A stretch of DNA of 64,000 nt from Brevundimonas sp. G8. GTDB lineage: Bacteria; Pseudomonadota; Alphaproteobacteria; Caulobacterales; Caulobacteraceae. This document shows, piece after piece, positions 9,095 through 18,473 of the stretch (positions within the stretch are counted from its first letter, which is position 1; the number at the start of each line of letters is the position of its first letter). The notes under the pieces were generated by a model, which was not told the DNA's origin, made no database searches, and saw only the letters and a list, made by a program, of their open reading frames with translations. Made by a program: the position numbers and the translations under genes. The stretch is taken from NCBI RefSeq assembly GCF_902506205.1, contig NZ_LR732816.1, forward strand, positions 2,590,537 through 2,654,536. Reading direction: 5' to 3'.

Positions 9095-10111
9095 TTGGAC
9101 GTCGCCATCGCCGCCTCTCCCCGCCCGAAGGGGGATGTCAACGCCCTTGTCCGGCTGGCCGAGGTCGATATGGCGGCCGTCGACGCCCTGATCCTGGACC
9201 GGATGCAGTCGGACGTCCCGATCATCCCCAAGCTGGCCGAGCATCTGGTGTCCGCTGGCGGTAAGCGTCTGCGCCCGCTGATGACCGTCGCCGCCGCCCG
9301 CGCCACCGGCGCGACGGGCGACATCGCCGCGCCGCTGAAGCTGGCCGCTGCGGTCGAGTTCATTCACACCGCCACCCTGTTGCATGACGACATCGTGGAT
9401 GCGTCCGAGCTGCGTCGTGGCAAGGTCGCGGCCCACCTGATCTGGGGCGCCCCCACCAGCGTCCTGGTCGGCGACTTCCTGTTCGCCCGCGCCTTCGAAC
9501 TGATGGTCGAGACCGATTCGATGCGCGCCCTGGGCATTCTGGCCGAGGCGTCGCGCGTGATCTCCGAGGGGGAGGTGCTGCAACTGACCCGCGCGCACGA
9601 CCTGAACCTGGACCAAGCCACCTATCTTCAGATCGTGTCGGCCAAGACCGCCGAACTGTTCGCCGCTGCCGCCGAGGCCGGCGCGGTGGGCGCCGGCGCC
9701 GATCCGGTCGCGATCAAGGCCCTGCGCGATTACGGCATGGCCCTGGGGATCGCCTTCCAACTGGCTGACGACGCCCTGGACTATGGTGCGACGACCGAGG
9801 CCTTGGGCAAGAACGCCGGCGACGACTTCAACGAGGGCAAGGCGACCCTGCCGCTGCTGCTCGCCGTCGCCCGCACCAAGGGTCGTGAAGAAGCCTTCTG
9901 GGAGCGCACCGTGACCAAGGGCGAGCGTACGCCCGAGGACTTCACCCGCGCCCGCGAACTGATCATCGGCTCGGGCGCCATCGGCGCGACCCTGGATCTG
10001 GCCGGCGACTATGCCGATCAGGCCAAGGCGGCCCTGTCGGTCCTGCCGCTCAGCGACTGGCGCATCGCGCTGGAAGACCTGGCCGATTTCGCGGTGTCGC
10101 GCGCAGCTTGA
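9095..10111 (+). CDS. Polyprenyl diphosphate synthase (octaprenyl/decaprenyl type)
   Basis: A 338-residue trans-prenyltransferase. The first aspartate-rich motif is LLHDDIVDAS (about residue 95) and the second is LADDALDYG (about 225); GGKRLRPLM near residue 52 binds diphosphate. It builds the isoprenoid tail, in this lineage most likely that of ubiquinone. The start is TTG, as no ATG lies in frame before the conserved region. It overlaps the next gene by 4 bases, indicating translational coupling. Confidence 0.93.
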   Translation: MDVAIAASPRPKGDVNALVRLAEVDMAAVDALILDRMQSDVPIIPKLAEHLVSAGGKRLRPLMTVAAARATGATGDIAAPLKLAAAVEFIHTATLLHDDIVDASELRRGKVAAHLIWGAPTSVLVGDFLFARAFELMVETDSMRALGILAEASRVISEGEVLQLTRAHDLNLDQATYLQIVSAKTAELFAAAAEAGAVGAGADPVAIKALRDYGMALGIAFQLADDALDYGATTEALGKNAGDDFNEGKATLPLLLAVARTKGREEAFWERTVTKGERTPEDFTRARELIIGSGAIGATLDLAGDYADQAKAALSVLPLSDWRIALEDLADFAVSRAA

Positions 10112-10743
10112 CCGAGGCTGCGGATACGCTCGACCAACAGGTTCGCACCGCCGACCTCGACCGCTGGCTGTCCAGCCGCCTGGTCGCGGATGCGCGTGCT
10201 CGCGCCGACCTGATCACGCTCTACGCCTTCGAGGCCGAGTTGATGACCATCCCCACGCGCGTGACCCAGCCGCTGCTGGCCGAGATGCGCTACACCTGGT
10301 GGGCGGAACAGATGGACGGCGTCTTCGCGGGCGTGCCGCGCAAGGGCCATCCCGTGCTGGAGGCCCTGACCGACCTCGTCGCACGCCATAACCTGAACCG
10401 CGCGCCTTTCGACGCCCTGATCGAGGCCCATATCGGCCGTGTGCGCGAAGAACCGCACGACCTGGAAGCATTCTATGTCGGCCCGATGCAGGTCGCGGTG
10501 CGGATCCTGGCCGGCGAGGGCCATGATGCGGCCGTCGCCGACGCGGGCCGCGTCTGGGCACTGGCGCAGACCGGCAGGACGCAAGAGGCGGCGGACCTGC
10601 GATCCGCAGCCAATGCGGCGCTGAAGCGCCTGCCGCCCATTGGCTTTCCCGCCGTCGCCTACGCTGCCCTGACCGATCGTGAGCGGCCCGAGCCGCTGAA
10701 GCGGTTGCGTCTGCTGTGGGCCGTGCTGCGCGGCCGGATCTGA
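10108..10743 (+). CDS. Squalene/phytoene synthase-like protein, NDUFAF6 type
   Basis: A 211-residue protein of the squalene/phytoene synthase fold. Where true synthases have DxxxD motifs, it has LYAFEAELMTIP and LLAEMRYTWWAEQMDGVF, so the catalytic aspartates are not evident. The spacing and the HPVLEAL...RHNLNRAPF region look more like NDUFAF6, a mitochondrial complex I assembly factor, than a carotenoid enzyme. No carotenoid genes are nearby. It starts at TTG inside the stop of the polyprenyl synthase gene. A catalytic role in prenyl metabolism is not excluded. Confidence 0.75.
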   Translation: MTEAADTLDQQVRTADLDRWLSSRLVADARARADLITLYAFEAELMTIPTRVTQPLLAEMRYTWWAEQMDGVFAGVPRKGHPVLEALTDLVARHNLNRAPFDALIEAHIGRVREEPHDLEAFYVGPMQVAVRILAGEGHDAAVADAGRVWALAQTGRTQEAADLRSAANAALKRLPPIGFPAVAYAALTDRERPEPLKRLRLLWAVLRGRI

Positions 10744-10744
10744 C

Positions 10745-11236
10745 CTAGTCAGTCAGGCCTCCGATCAGGCGCGCCAGCAAGGTGTTCAGCGTCTTCTGTT
10801 CCTCAGACGACAGGCCGGACAGCGCCTCTCGCGCCGTGTCCTGATGGCTGGGCATGATCGAATCGATCAGGTCGAACCCCTTGTCGGTCAGGCGGACCAG
10901 CGTCGCCCGGCGGTCGCTCGGATGCGGGCGGCGCTCGACCAGACCCGCCTTTTCCAGGCGGTCGATGCGGGCGGTCATGCCGCCTGACGACATCATCGCC
11001 GCCTCGAACAGCGCCGTCGGGGTCAGCCCGTCTCGCTCGCTTGCACGACGCAGCGTCGCCAGCACATCGAACTCGCCATGCTGCAAGCCATAGCGCGCGA
11101 ACAACGGCGTCTGGCGCTCGCGGATCACCAGCTGCGACGCCTCGTTCAGGCGGCCCAGAACCTCCATCGGCAACATGTCCAGGTCGGGGCGTTGGACGGC
11201 CCATTGGGCTGCGGCGCGAGAGGCTCTGTCGGGCAT
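10745..11236 (-). CDS. MarR family transcriptional regulator
   Basis: A 163-residue winged-helix regulator: helix-turn-helix about residues 65-90 (LTPTALFEAAMMSSGGMTARIDRLEKAGLVERRP, split here as TPTALFEAAMMSSGG and DRLEKAGLVER) and wing DRRATLVRLTDKG. It is divergent from a CynX-type MFS transporter 66 bases away, a standard arrangement for local control. A palindrome immediately upstream of its start (11240-11257) is a likely autoregulatory operator. Confidence 0.92.
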   Translation of the reverse strand: MPDRASRAAAQWAVQRPDLDMLPMEVLGRLNEASQLVIRERQTPLFARYGLQHGEFDVLATLRRASERDGLTPTALFEAAMMSSGGMTARIDRLEKAGLVERRPHPSDRRATLVRLTDKGFDLIDSIMPSHQDTAREALSGLSSEEQKTLNTLLARLIGGLTD

Positions 11237-11239
11237 GGT

Positions 11240-11257
11240 TATCTTGACATCGAGATA
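11240..11257. promoter_or_regulatory. Likely MarR operator between regulator and transporter
   Basis: The 18-base sequence TATCTTGACATCGAGATA is an imperfect palindrome with seven of nine half-site positions symmetric. It contains a TTGACA -35-like hexamer (11244-11249) directed toward the MFS gene and lies 3 bases from the marR start, so a bound dimer could block both directions. Confidence 0.55.
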
Positions 11258-11302
11258 CTTGAGGTCGAGAGACTAGCGCGATTTTCAGTGGGAGTCCTCA
11301 CC

Positions 11303-12508
11303 ATGACCGCACGATCTGACGCCGCGCCGACGCGTGGCGCGGCATTGCTGTTACTGGCGGCCATCGTCGCCCTGGCGCTGAACCTGCGTCCGGCGATGGC
11401 GGCGGTCGGGCCGCTGCTGGACCTGATCGAAGGCGCGACGGGCATGGGCTCGACCGCTGCCAGCCTGCTGACCACCTTGCCTGTGCTGATGATCGGTCTG
11501 GGCGCCCTGTCGATCCGGCCGTTGCGTCGGCGGCTGGGCGAGCGGCGCGGGGTCTTGCTGGGCGCGGTGCTGATCGGCGGGGCCTGTCTGGTGCGGGCGG
11601 TGCTGAGCGATGCGGCGGGTCTGATCGCCAGCGCGGCGGTTGTCGGCGTCGGCGTGGCGCTGATCCAGGCCTTGGCTCCGGTCGTCATCAAGCGGGCCTT
11701 TCCGGCTCAGTTCGGCACGGTCATGGCGCTCTACACCACCGGCATCATGGGCGGTGCGGCCATTGCGGCGGCGACGGCTGCGGGCCTGGCTGATGCGGTC
11801 GGTTGGGCAGGAACTCTGGCGCTGTGGAGCGTGCCTGCCTTTGCGGCCGCGATCATCTGGCTGGCGGCGTCACGCGATCCGGCGGCCGAAGAGCCGAACC
11901 GCGCCGCCGTGGTCGAGGCGACGGACCCGGAGATTCCCTTCTGGCGTCAGGGCCGGGCCTGGCGTCTGATCCTGATCATGGGGCTGGGCACGTCGGCCTA
12001 TACGCTGGTGCTGGCCTGGCTGCCGCCCTTCTATATCGACCTGGGTCAGCCGAGGGCGACGGCCGGCTATCTGCTCAGCGGAATGACCGGCGCCGAGGTC
12101 ATGGCGGGGTTGCTGGTGTCGATGACCATCGGGCGGTTCCCGGATCGGCGCGGACCGATCCTGACGGCGCTGGTGTTGGCCCTGCTTGGTCTGGCCGGAC
12201 TGGTGGTCGCGCCGGTCAGCCTGGCGGCGCCGGTGGTGCTGGTCCTCGGCCTGGGGATCGGAGCCGTATTCCCGCTCAGCCTGATCCTGGCGATGGATCA
12301 GATCGACGATCCCGCGCGGTCCGGTGACCTGCTCGCCTTCGTCCAGGGGGGCGGATACATCATCGCCAGCCTGTCGCCGCTGGGCGCCGGCCTGTTGCGC
12401 GACCACATGGCCGACCTGACCCAGGCCTGGGTGCTGATGGGCGTCGGCGTGATCCTGCTGGGCGTGATGACGCTGGGGTTCCGGCCGGGCCTGCCCAAGC
12501 TGCGCTAA
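11303..12508 (+). CDS. MFS transporter, CynX/NimT (cyanate-permease-like) family
   Basis: A 401-residue polytopic inner-membrane protein with about 12 hydrophobic segments. The first helix carries ALNLRPAMAAVGPLL, the signature of the CynX/NimT group (cyanate, 2-nitroimidazole and related exporters or importers). ATG at 11303 was chosen because GGGAG lies 8 bases upstream and membrane segments begin soon after; the frame stays open further upstream but into the MarR promoter. Probably controlled by the divergent MarR protein. Substrate unknown. Confidence 0.88.
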   Translation: MTARSDAAPTRGAALLLLAAIVALALNLRPAMAAVGPLLDLIEGATGMGSTAASLLTTLPVLMIGLGALSIRPLRRRLGERRGVLLGAVLIGGACLVRAVLSDAAGLIASAAVVGVGVALIQALAPVVIKRAFPAQFGTVMALYTTGIMGGAAIAAATAAGLADAVGWAGTLALWSVPAFAAAIIWLAASRDPAAEEPNRAAVVEATDPEIPFWRQGRAWRLILIMGLGTSAYTLVLAWLPPFYIDLGQPRATAGYLLSGMTGAEVMAGLLVSMTIGRFPDRRGPILTALVLALLGLAGLVVAPVSLAAPVVLVLGLGIGAVFPLSLILAMDQIDDPARSGDLLAFVQGGGYIIASLSPLGAGLLRDHMADLTQAWVLMGVGVILLGVMTLGFRPGLPKLR

Positions 12509-12524
12509 GCCCCGGCCTGGGAGA

Positions 12525-13931
12525 TCAGCCCGCGTCTCGCCAAGCTTTAAGGCTTTCCATCGCCCGGATGCTCATCAGCCGTTTCTTGGCCCGGCCCCGT
12601 TCCTTGAGCGGGATTTTGACGCCGGCCTCGTCGACCTTGGGCGCCTCCAACGGGGGCAGCAGGCCGTAGTTGATGTTCATCGGCTGGAACTTCGAACCTG
12701 CCAGGTGCCCGCCGGTGATGTGCTCGACCAGGGCGCCCATGGCGGTCTCGGGCGGCGGCGGCGACAGGTTGCGCCCCAGCGCCTGGGCGGCGGCGAGACG
12801 ACCGGTCAACAGGCCCATGGCGGCGCTTTCGACATAGCCTTCCACACCCGTCACCTGGCCTGCGAAACGCAGGCGCGGCATGGCCTTGAGGCGCAACTGG
12901 CGGTCCAGCAGGTGCGGGCTGTTCAGATAGGTGTTGCGGTGCAGGCCGCCCAGACGCGCGAACTGGGCGTTCTGCAGGCCGGGGATCATGCGGAAGGTCT
13001 CGGCCTGCGCCCCGTGCTTCAGCTTGGTCTGGAAGCCGACCATGTTGAACAGGGTGCCCAGCGCATTGTCCTGGCGCAGTTGCACGATGGCGTAGGCCTT
13101 GACCAGCGGGTCGCGCGGATTGGTCAAGCCGACGGGTTTCATCGGGCCGTGGCGCAGGGTCTCGCGACCCCGCTCGGCCATAACCTCGATGGGCAGGCAG
13201 CCGTCGAAATAGGGGACGTTCTCCCATTCCTTGAACTCGGCTTTTGGGCCGTCGATCAGGGCGTCGATGAAGGCGCTGTATTGCGCCTTGTCCATCGGGC
13301 AGTTGACGTAGGCGGCGGCGTCGCCGCCGGGGCCTTCCTTGTCATAGCGCGACTGACGCCAGGCGATGTCGAAGTCGATCGAGTCGGCGTGGACGATGGG
13401 GGCGATGGCGTCGAAGAAGCTGAGGCTTTCCTCGCCCGTCGCCTTCAGGATGGCCTCGGCCAATGCGGGCGAGGTCAGGGGGCCGGTGGCGACGATGACA
13501 TTGTCCCAGTCCTCCGGCGGCAGGCCGGCGATCTCTTCCCGCACGATGGTGATCAGGGGATGGGCCGACAGCTTTGCGGTCACGGCCTGGGAGAAGGCGT
13601 CGCGGTCCACGGCCAGGGCCCCGCCGGCCGGCACCTGATTGATGTCGCCGCAGGCCATGATGATTGAATCCAGCGCGCGCATCTCGGCATGCAGCAGGCC
13701 CACGGCATTGTGCTCCCAGTCGTCCGACCGGAAGGAGTTGGAGCAGACCAGCTCGGCCAAGCCATCGGTGTGGTGGGCGTCGGTCTTGACTCCGGGCACG
13801 CCACGCATCTCGTGCAGGATGACGGGCACGCCGGCGTTGGCGATCTGCCAGGCGGCCTCGGAGCCAGCCAGGCCGCCGCCGATGACGTGGATGGGGGAGG
13901 GGCCGAAGTCGGGGGAGGAGGAAGCGCTCAT
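12525..13931 (-). CDS. trmFO: Methylenetetrahydrofolate-tRNA-(uracil-5-)-methyltransferase
   Basis: A 468-residue FAD- and folate-dependent enzyme that makes T54 in tRNA. The N-terminal Rossmann motif is [18 protein letters not shown]. Further family marks are [35 protein letters not shown], and [20 protein letters not shown] near residue 355. Length is typical (about 440-480). It converges with the MFS gene, leaving only 16 bases, so no room for a strong intrinsic terminator. Confidence 0.96.
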   Translation of the reverse strand: MSASSSPDFGPSPIHVIGGGLAGSEAAWQIANAGVPVILHEMRGVPGVKTDAHHTDGLAELVCSNSFRSDDWEHNAVGLLHAEMRALDSIIMACGDINQVPAGGALAVDRDAFSQAVTAKLSAHPLITIVREEIAGLPPEDWDNVIVATGPLTSPALAEAILKATGEESLSFFDAIAPIVHADSIDFDIAWRQSRYDKEGPGGDAAAYVNCPMDKAQYSAFIDALIDGPKAEFKEWENVPYFDGCLPIEVMAERGRETLRHGPMKPVGLTNPRDPLVKAYAIVQLRQDNALGTLFNMVGFQTKLKHGAQAETFRMIPGLQNAQFARLGGLHRNTYLNSPHLLDRQLRLKAMPRLRFAGQVTGVEGYVESAAMGLLTGRLAAAQALGRNLSPPPPETAMGALVEHITGGHLAGSKFQPMNINYGLLPPLEAPKVDEAGVKIPLKERGRAKKRLMSIRAMESLKAWRDAG

Positions 13932-14007
13932 CGCGGCCTTCTAGCGGGCGGGTGGCGCGGTGTCATGGTCCCCTGCTATATCCGCCGCCGGTAATCAGGG
14001 GCGAGAT

Positions 14008-14781
14008 TTGAACGGGCATCGGGTTCTGCGACTGGGCGAGACGCTGTGGGCGGCCTTCGCGATCCTGCCTCGGCTATGGCGCGGCGCTTGGGGCGCGATC
14101 CTGGCCGCCGCCGTGGTCTGGAGCATCCAACCGCTGGCGGCGGGCGCGGCGAGCCTCATCTGGGCGGCGGTCGGCCTGGTCGCGACGTTGGTGCTTGTGG
14201 GGGCGCTCGGCCGGATCGCCATCACGGAGGACTTGCCGCAGGCGCGGCGGCTGGGCCTGGGGCCAGCGGGGCTTCAGTTCGGCCGGCCAGAGCTGCGCCT
14301 GCTGTGCGCTGGCCTGTTGTGTGCGGTCTTCCTAGCCATGATCCTGTCGGTCGTCGCCCTAGTGCTGCTGGCCCTGTTCGGCATGGCCGAGCTGGACGCC
14401 CAGGCCATCGAACTGCGCCAGTGGAGCGCGGTCGGCCCGGTCTGGAAGCTGGTACTGTTGGCGGCGGTCACGGTCTTCGCCCTGTTCGCCGTCGTCGCCT
14501 TTAGCGTGCGGCTGTCCCTGTTCGCGCCGGCGACCATCGGGCGTGGCCAAATGGTGTCGCTGCAAAGCATGAGCATCGCGCGCGGCGCCTTTTGGCCCTT
14601 GCTGGTCGGCCTGATGGTGACGTCGGCGCCCAAGATCGGGCTGGTGTTGCTGTGGGGCGCGGGGCTGCTGTCGGGTACGGCGGGCTGGGTCGTTTTCGCC
14701 GTCGTGCTGACGGCCTTTCAGGCGCCGCTGACCCTGGCCTTCGTCGGCGCCGCCTATCGCCGGCTCGACGTACAGGGTTGA
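14008..14781 (+). CDS. Hypothetical polytopic membrane protein
   Basis: A 257-residue protein with about six hydrophobic segments, including AILAAAVVWSIQPLAAGAAS near the start and ALFAVVAFSVRLSLFAPATI about residue 165. The layout resembles uncharacterised proteins with glycerophosphoryl-like or YciC-like membrane domains, but I cannot assign a family. TTG at 14008 has AGGGGCGAG just upstream; a GTG at 13960 in the same frame is the alternative. Function unknown. Confidence 0.65.
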   Translation: MNGHRVLRLGETLWAAFAILPRLWRGAWGAILAAAVVWSIQPLAAGAASLIWAAVGLVATLVLVGALGRIAITEDLPQARRLGLGPAGLQFGRPELRLLCAGLLCAVFLAMILSVVALVLLALFGMAELDAQAIELRQWSAVGPVWKLVLLAAVTVFALFAVVAFSVRLSLFAPATIGRGQMVSLQSMSIARGAFWPLLVGLMVTSAPKIGLVLLWGAGLLSGTAGWVVFAVVLTAFQAPLTLAFVGAAYRRLDVQG

Positions 14782-14833
14782 GGTCGGCGCTTGACGGGAT
14801 CATCCTGTCGGTCCCTTGGACCGGGATAGCGAC

Positions 14834-15217
14834 ATGACGAACCCAGAGGTGCTGATCGACGAGCGGATCGCGGGGTTGGGCGACTGGCGCGGCGATACGC
14901 TGGCGCGGATGCGCGCGCTGATCCACGAGGCCGAGCCGGAAGTGGTCGAGACCTGGAAATGGCGCGGCGTGCCGGTGTGGGAACGCCACGGCATCCTCTG
15001 CACCGGCGAGACCTACAAGGCGGTGGTGAAGCTGACCTTCCCCAATGGCGCGGCGCTGGACGACCCGGCAGGCCTGTTCAACGCCAGCCTGGAGGGCAAT
15101 GTCCGCCGCGCCATCGACATCCGAGAGGGAGAGACGGTCGATGCGGCGGCGTTCCGGGCCTTGATCCAGGCTGCCGCCGCATTGAACCTGTTGAAGGCCG
15201 CAAAGGCCCGAACTTAG
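14834..15217 (+). CDS. DUF1801 domain protein
   Basis: A 127-residue soluble protein matching the DUF1801 (YdhG-like) fold: [18 protein letters not shown] (about 35-52), [15 protein letters not shown] and [16 protein letters not shown]. No enzymatic role is established for the family. The ATG at 14834 was preferred over a TTG 18 bases upstream because the conserved region begins right after it. It overlaps the 3' end of scoB by 4 bases on opposite strands. Confidence 0.8.
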   Translation: MTNPEVLIDERIAGLGDWRGDTLARMRALIHEAEPEVVETWKWRGVPVWERHGILCTGETYKAVVKLTFPNGAALDDPAGLFNASLEGNVRRAIDIREGETVDAAAFRALIQAAAALNLLKAAKART

Positions 15218-15864
15218 GCCAGCCCTGCCGCTACGGTGTAGGCGGCCTCGGTCTTGGCGGCGACCTCGTCCAAGGTGACGCCGTCGGCCAGTTCGACCAG
15301 CTCAAGCCCCGCGCCGTCCGGCTTGACGTCGAAGGTCGCCAGGTCGGTGATGATGCGGCTGACCACGCCCGTGCCGGTCAGGGGCAGACTACATTCCTTC
15401 AAGACCTTGGACTGGCCGTGCTTGTTGGCGTGTTCCATGACCACGACCACGCGCTTGACGCCTGCGACCAGGTCCATGGCGCCGCCCATGCCCTTCACCA
15501 GCTTGCCGGGGATCATCCAGTTAGCGATGTCGCCGTTCTGGGCCACTTCCATGGCGCCCAGGATCGACAGGTTGATGTGCCCGCCGCGGATCATGGCGAA
15601 GCTGTCGGCGCTGCTGAAGTAGGACGACTCCGGTATCTCGGTGATCGTCTGCTTGCCGGCGTTGATCAGGTCGGGATCCTCGTCGCCCTCATAGGGGAAG
15701 GGGCCCATGCCCAGCATGCCGTTCTCGGACTGGAGGGTCACGGTCATGCCGGCGGGGATGTAGTTGGCGACCAGGGTTGGAATGCCGATTCCCAGGTTCA
15801 CGTAGAAGCCGTCCTGCAGTTCCTGGGCGGCGCGTTCGGCGAGTTGTTCGCGGGTGCGGGGCAT
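15214..15864 (-). CDS. scoB: 3-oxoacid CoA-transferase subunit B
   Basis: A 216-residue beta subunit that, with the upstream-encoded alpha subunit, moves CoA from succinyl-CoA to acetoacetate. The catalytic glutamate lies in [10 protein letters not shown] (about residue 50). Also visible: [15 protein letters not shown] and [19 protein letters not shown] at 15864 begins the conserved N-terminus, two bases after the stop of scoA, so the two subunits are coupled. AtoDA- or PcaIJ-type specificity cannot be separated by eye. Confidence 0.9.
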   Translation of the reverse strand: MPRTREQLAERAAQELQDGFYVNLGIGIPTLVANYIPAGMTVTLQSENGMLGMGPFPYEGDEDPDLINAGKQTITEIPESSYFSSADSFAMIRGGHINLSILGAMEVAQNGDIANWMIPGKLVKGMGGAMDLVAGVKRVVVVMEHANKHGQSKVLKECSLPLTGTGVVSRIITDLATFDVKPDGAGLELVELADGVTLDEVAAKTEAAYTVAAGLA

Positions 15865-15866
15865 GA

Positions 15867-16592
15867 TCAGACCTCCGAGCCAGCGGCGGCGCCGGCGGCG
15901 CGTTGACGGACAGTGCGCTGTTCGATGCGCTTCTCGGACACGGTCTGGACCAGGCGGTCGACGTAGATGCCCGGCGTGTGGATGTGGTCGGGATCGAGCG
16001 AGCCGACGGGGACGATCTCCTCGACCTCGACGACCGTGACCTTGCCGGCTGTGGCCATCATCGGGTTGAAGTTGCGGGCGGTCTTGCGGAAGACCAGGTT
16101 GCCGCGCTCGTCGGCCTTCCACGCCTTGACGATGGACAGGTCGGCGGTCAGGCCGGTTTCCATGACGTAGTCGCGGCCGTCGAAGTTGCGGACTTCCTTG
16201 CCCTCGGCGACCAAGGTGCCGACGCCGGTGGCGGTGAAGAAGGCGGGGATGCCGGCGCCGCCGGCGCGGATACGCTCGGCTAAAGTGCCCTGCGGGTTGA
16301 ACTCAAGCTGCAGCTCGCCGGCCAGATACTGGCGCTCGAACTCCTTGTTCTCGCCGACGTAGGACGAGATCATCTTGGCGATCTGGCGGGTGCCGAGCAG
16401 TTGGCCCAGGCCGAAGCCGTCGACGCCGGCGTTGTTGGAGATGACCGTCAGGCCCTTGACGCCGCTGTCGCGCAGGGCGGCGATCAGGTTCTCGGGGATG
16501 CCGCACAGGCCGAAGCCCCCGGACATGACCGTCATGCCGTCGAAGGTCAGCCCCTCCAGCGCGGACGTGACGTCAGCGTAGATCTTTCCCAT
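15867..16592 (-). CDS. scoA: 3-oxoacid CoA-transferase subunit A
   Basis: A 241-residue alpha subunit. The CoA-transferase motif [15 protein letters not shown] (about residues 26-40) and [15 protein letters not shown] are intact, as is the C-terminal [18 protein letters not shown] region. First gene of the scoAB pair used in ketone-body or 3-oxoacid catabolism. Its promoter must lie in 16593-16700, near the repeated elements described separately. Confidence 0.9.
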   Translation of the reverse strand: MGKIYADVTSALEGLTFDGMTVMSGGFGLCGIPENLIAALRDSGVKGLTVISNNAGVDGFGLGQLLGTRQIAKMISSYVGENKEFERQYLAGELQLEFNPQGTLAERIRAGGAGIPAFFTATGVGTLVAEGKEVRNFDGRDYVMETGLTADLSIVKAWKADERGNLVFRKTARNFNPMMATAGKVTVVEVEEIVPVGSLDPDHIHTPGIYVDRLVQTVSEKRIEQRTVRQRAAGAAAGSEV

Positions 16593-16710
16593 GCTCTCCC
16601 TTTTTTCATTGCCTGATGAATATCGGCGCTTTGACCACGCCTAACGCGGGGGCAGGCGGGGGGCAAGTCGCGGCGTCCCTCGGACGTCGCGATTTTCAGA
16701 CGCACCCCGT

Positions 16711-16745
16711 GAAAAACAGGGTGCAAAGTGTGCACTTCGTCCGAA
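16711..16745 (+). repeat. Twin regulatory repeat, copy 1
   Basis: The 21-base core at 16721-16741 contains GTGCAAAGTGTGCACTTCGT plus C and is identical in copy 2, 56 bases downstream. Within it GTGCA and TGCAC form an inverted repeat around AAGTG. A flanking GAAAAACAG is shared with one base difference. Confidence 0.75.
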
Positions 16746-16765
16746 TTACCTTCCGGCTCGGGGTC

Positions 16766-16802
16766 GAAAAAACAGTGTGCAAAGTGTGCACTTCGTCTGA
16801 AA
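16766..16802 (+). repeat. Twin regulatory repeat, copy 2
   Basis: Second copy of the element at 16711, core 16777-16797. The two copies are spaced 56 bases start to start, a little over five helical turns, and lie 127-218 bases upstream of the methyltransferase ATG. Confidence 0.75.
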
Positions 16803-16928
16803 TCATGCAGGCTCGGACCTGATGTCGGCATCGTCGGCGCCGTGTTCAAGGGCGGATGCATCCGCATGGGGCGGGACGGCGTATTCCATGACACCTGCAA
16901 GCTCCGCCTGATCGCCAAGGACGCCCTG

Positions 16929-17957
16929 ATGAACCTGACCAATGTCGCCATTCGCCAGCTTCAGGACGCGCCCTTCCCCGATTTCGTGACCCGCCCGGCG
17001 ATCGACAGCCTGGTGAGCGAGGCGCGCAAACGGCTGGATCGCGACGGGCCGCACGACGAAGCGGCGTTCGCGCACGAGATGGCCCAGCGGGCCATCGCCG
17101 AACACACCGATGCGGCCAATGAGCAGCATTACGAACTGCCGCCCGAGTTCTTTCAGCTGTGTCTGGGCAAGCGGCTGAAATACTCGTGCTGCCTTTATCC
17201 GACGGGGCGCGAGACGCTGGATCAGGCGGAGGAGGCGGCGCTGGCCGAGACCTGCGCCCATGCCGAGCTGAGCGACGGGCAGACGATCCTGGAGATGGGT
17301 TGCGGCTGGGGCTCGCTGTCGCTGTGGATGGCCGAGAAATATCCCAATTCGAAGATCACGGCGGTGTCGAACAGCCATGGCCAGCGCGGCCATATCGAGG
17401 CCCAGGCGGCGCAGCGGGGCCTGACCAACCTGACGGTCATCACGCGCGACATGAACGCCTTCGAGACCGAGCAACGCTTCGACCGCATCGTCTCGGTGGA
17501 GATGTTCGAGCATATGGCCAACTGGCGCGCCCTGCTGACCAAGGCGCGGGGCTGGCTGAAGGACGATGGGCGGATGTTCATCCACGTCTTCACGCACCGC
17601 GACGCGCCCTACCGGTTCGATCACACCGACAGCGGCGACTTCATCGCCCAGCATTTCTTCACCGGCGGGGTGATGCCCAGCCACGGCCTGATCCGTCAGT
17701 TCCCCGACCTGTTCGCAGTCGAGCAGGAATGGACCTGGAACGGCGGCCATTACGCCAGGACGGCCAATGACTGGCTGGCGAACATGGACCGGAACGCCGA
17801 GCGGGTCGCGGTGTTGATGCGCGAGACCTATGGCGACGACGCCAAACTCTGGACCCGGCGCTGGCGGCGCTTCTACCTGGCGACCGCCGGTCTGTTCGGC
17901 AACGACGAGGGCCGCACCTGGGCGGTCAGCCACTATCGCCTGAAACCGGCCGCCTGA
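16929..17957 (+). CDS. Cyclopropane-fatty-acyl-phospholipid synthase-like methyltransferase
   Basis: A 342-residue SAM-dependent methyltransferase. HYELPPEFFQLCLGKRLKYSCCLYP (seen as HYELPPEFF and KRLKYSCCLYP) precedes SAM motif ILEMGCGWGSLSLWMAEKYP at about residue 122, followed by ITAVSNSHGQRGHIE and FDRIVSVEMFEHMANW. These are hallmarks of the CFA/mycolic-acid cyclopropane synthase family and its coclaurine-N-methyltransferase-like branch. Either cyclopropanation of membrane lipids or small-molecule methylation is possible. ATG 16929 fits the family N-terminus. The DUF2177 gene follows 21 bases later. Confidence 0.85.
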   Translation: MNLTNVAIRQLQDAPFPDFVTRPAIDSLVSEARKRLDRDGPHDEAAFAHEMAQRAIAEHTDAANEQHYELPPEFFQLCLGKRLKYSCCLYPTGRETLDQAEEAALAETCAHAELSDGQTILEMGCGWGSLSLWMAEKYPNSKITAVSNSHGQRGHIEAQAAQRGLTNLTVITRDMNAFETEQRFDRIVSVEMFEHMANWRALLTKARGWLKDDGRMFIHVFTHRDAPYRFDHTDSGDFIAQHFFTGGVMPSHGLIRQFPDLFAVEQEWTWNGGHYARTANDWLANMDRNAERVAVLMRETYGDDAKLWTRRWRRFYLATAGLFGNDEGRTWAVSHYRLKPAA

Positions 17958-17978
17958 AACCCGAATGAGGACACGAGC

Positions 17979-18392
17979 ATGATCAAATATGTCGCGGCAT
18001 ACCTCGGGGCGGGCCTGACGTTCGCCGCCATCGATTTCGTCTGGCTGACGACCATGACCGACCGGCTGTATAAGCCGGTGCTGGGGCCGATCATGCTGGA
18101 CAAGCCGGACATGAAGGCGGCGGTGGCCTTCTATCTAATTTCCATCGCGGGGACGGTCTTCCTGGCCATCGCCCCGGCCCTGAAGGAAGGGAACTGGACG
18201 CGGGCGGCGATCAACGGGGCGGTCCTGGGCTTCGTCGCCTACGCCACCTACGACCTGACCAATCAGGCGACGCTGGCGGTTTGGCAGACCAAGCTGACGA
18301 TCATCGACCTGATCTGGGGCACGACCTTGACGATGGTGTCCGCGACGGGCGGCTATTTCGCCGCGCGCTGGGCCGAGGGCCGTTTCGGCTGA
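17979..18392 (+). CDS. DUF2177 family membrane protein
   Basis: A 137-residue protein with four hydrophobic segments. The family signature is visible: FAAIDFVWLTTMTDRLYKP near the start, then GAVLGFVAYATYDLTNQATL and WGTTLTMVSATGGYFAA. Genes of this family often follow CFA-like methyltransferases, as here, which suggests a joint role in membrane lipid modification. Its biochemical function is unknown. Ribosome-binding sequence GAGGA lies before the ATG. Confidence 0.88.
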   Translation: MIKYVAAYLGAGLTFAAIDFVWLTTMTDRLYKPVLGPIMLDKPDMKAAVAFYLISIAGTVFLAIAPALKEGNWTRAAINGAVLGFVAYATYDLTNQATLAVWQTKLTIIDLIWGTTLTMVSATGGYFAARWAEGRFG

Positions 18393-18473
18393 CCCAGGCG
18401 ACCTGATGTCGTGCTTGCGAACATGGTTATGCGTGTCTAAACGTCACCCCTGAGTTGAGCGCGGGGGCGGCAG

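Larger units (their letters stand above)
16593..16928. promoter_or_regulatory. Divergent regulatory region between scoA and the CFA-like methyltransferase
   Basis: This 336-base gap holds no convincing gene. The methyltransferase frame is open back to 16728, but the extra residues are low-quality and overlap the repeats. Its main content is a pair of near-identical elements at 16711-16745 and 16766-16802. Confidence 0.6.

Noticed and set aside
10108..10743. Carotenoid synthesis gene
   Set aside because: Catalytic aspartates are not visible and no crtI/crtY-like gene is nearby.
16728..16928. N-terminal extension of the CFA-like methyltransferase
   Set aside because: The frame is open, but it runs through the twin repeats and lacks family similarity; ATG 16929 matches the family start.
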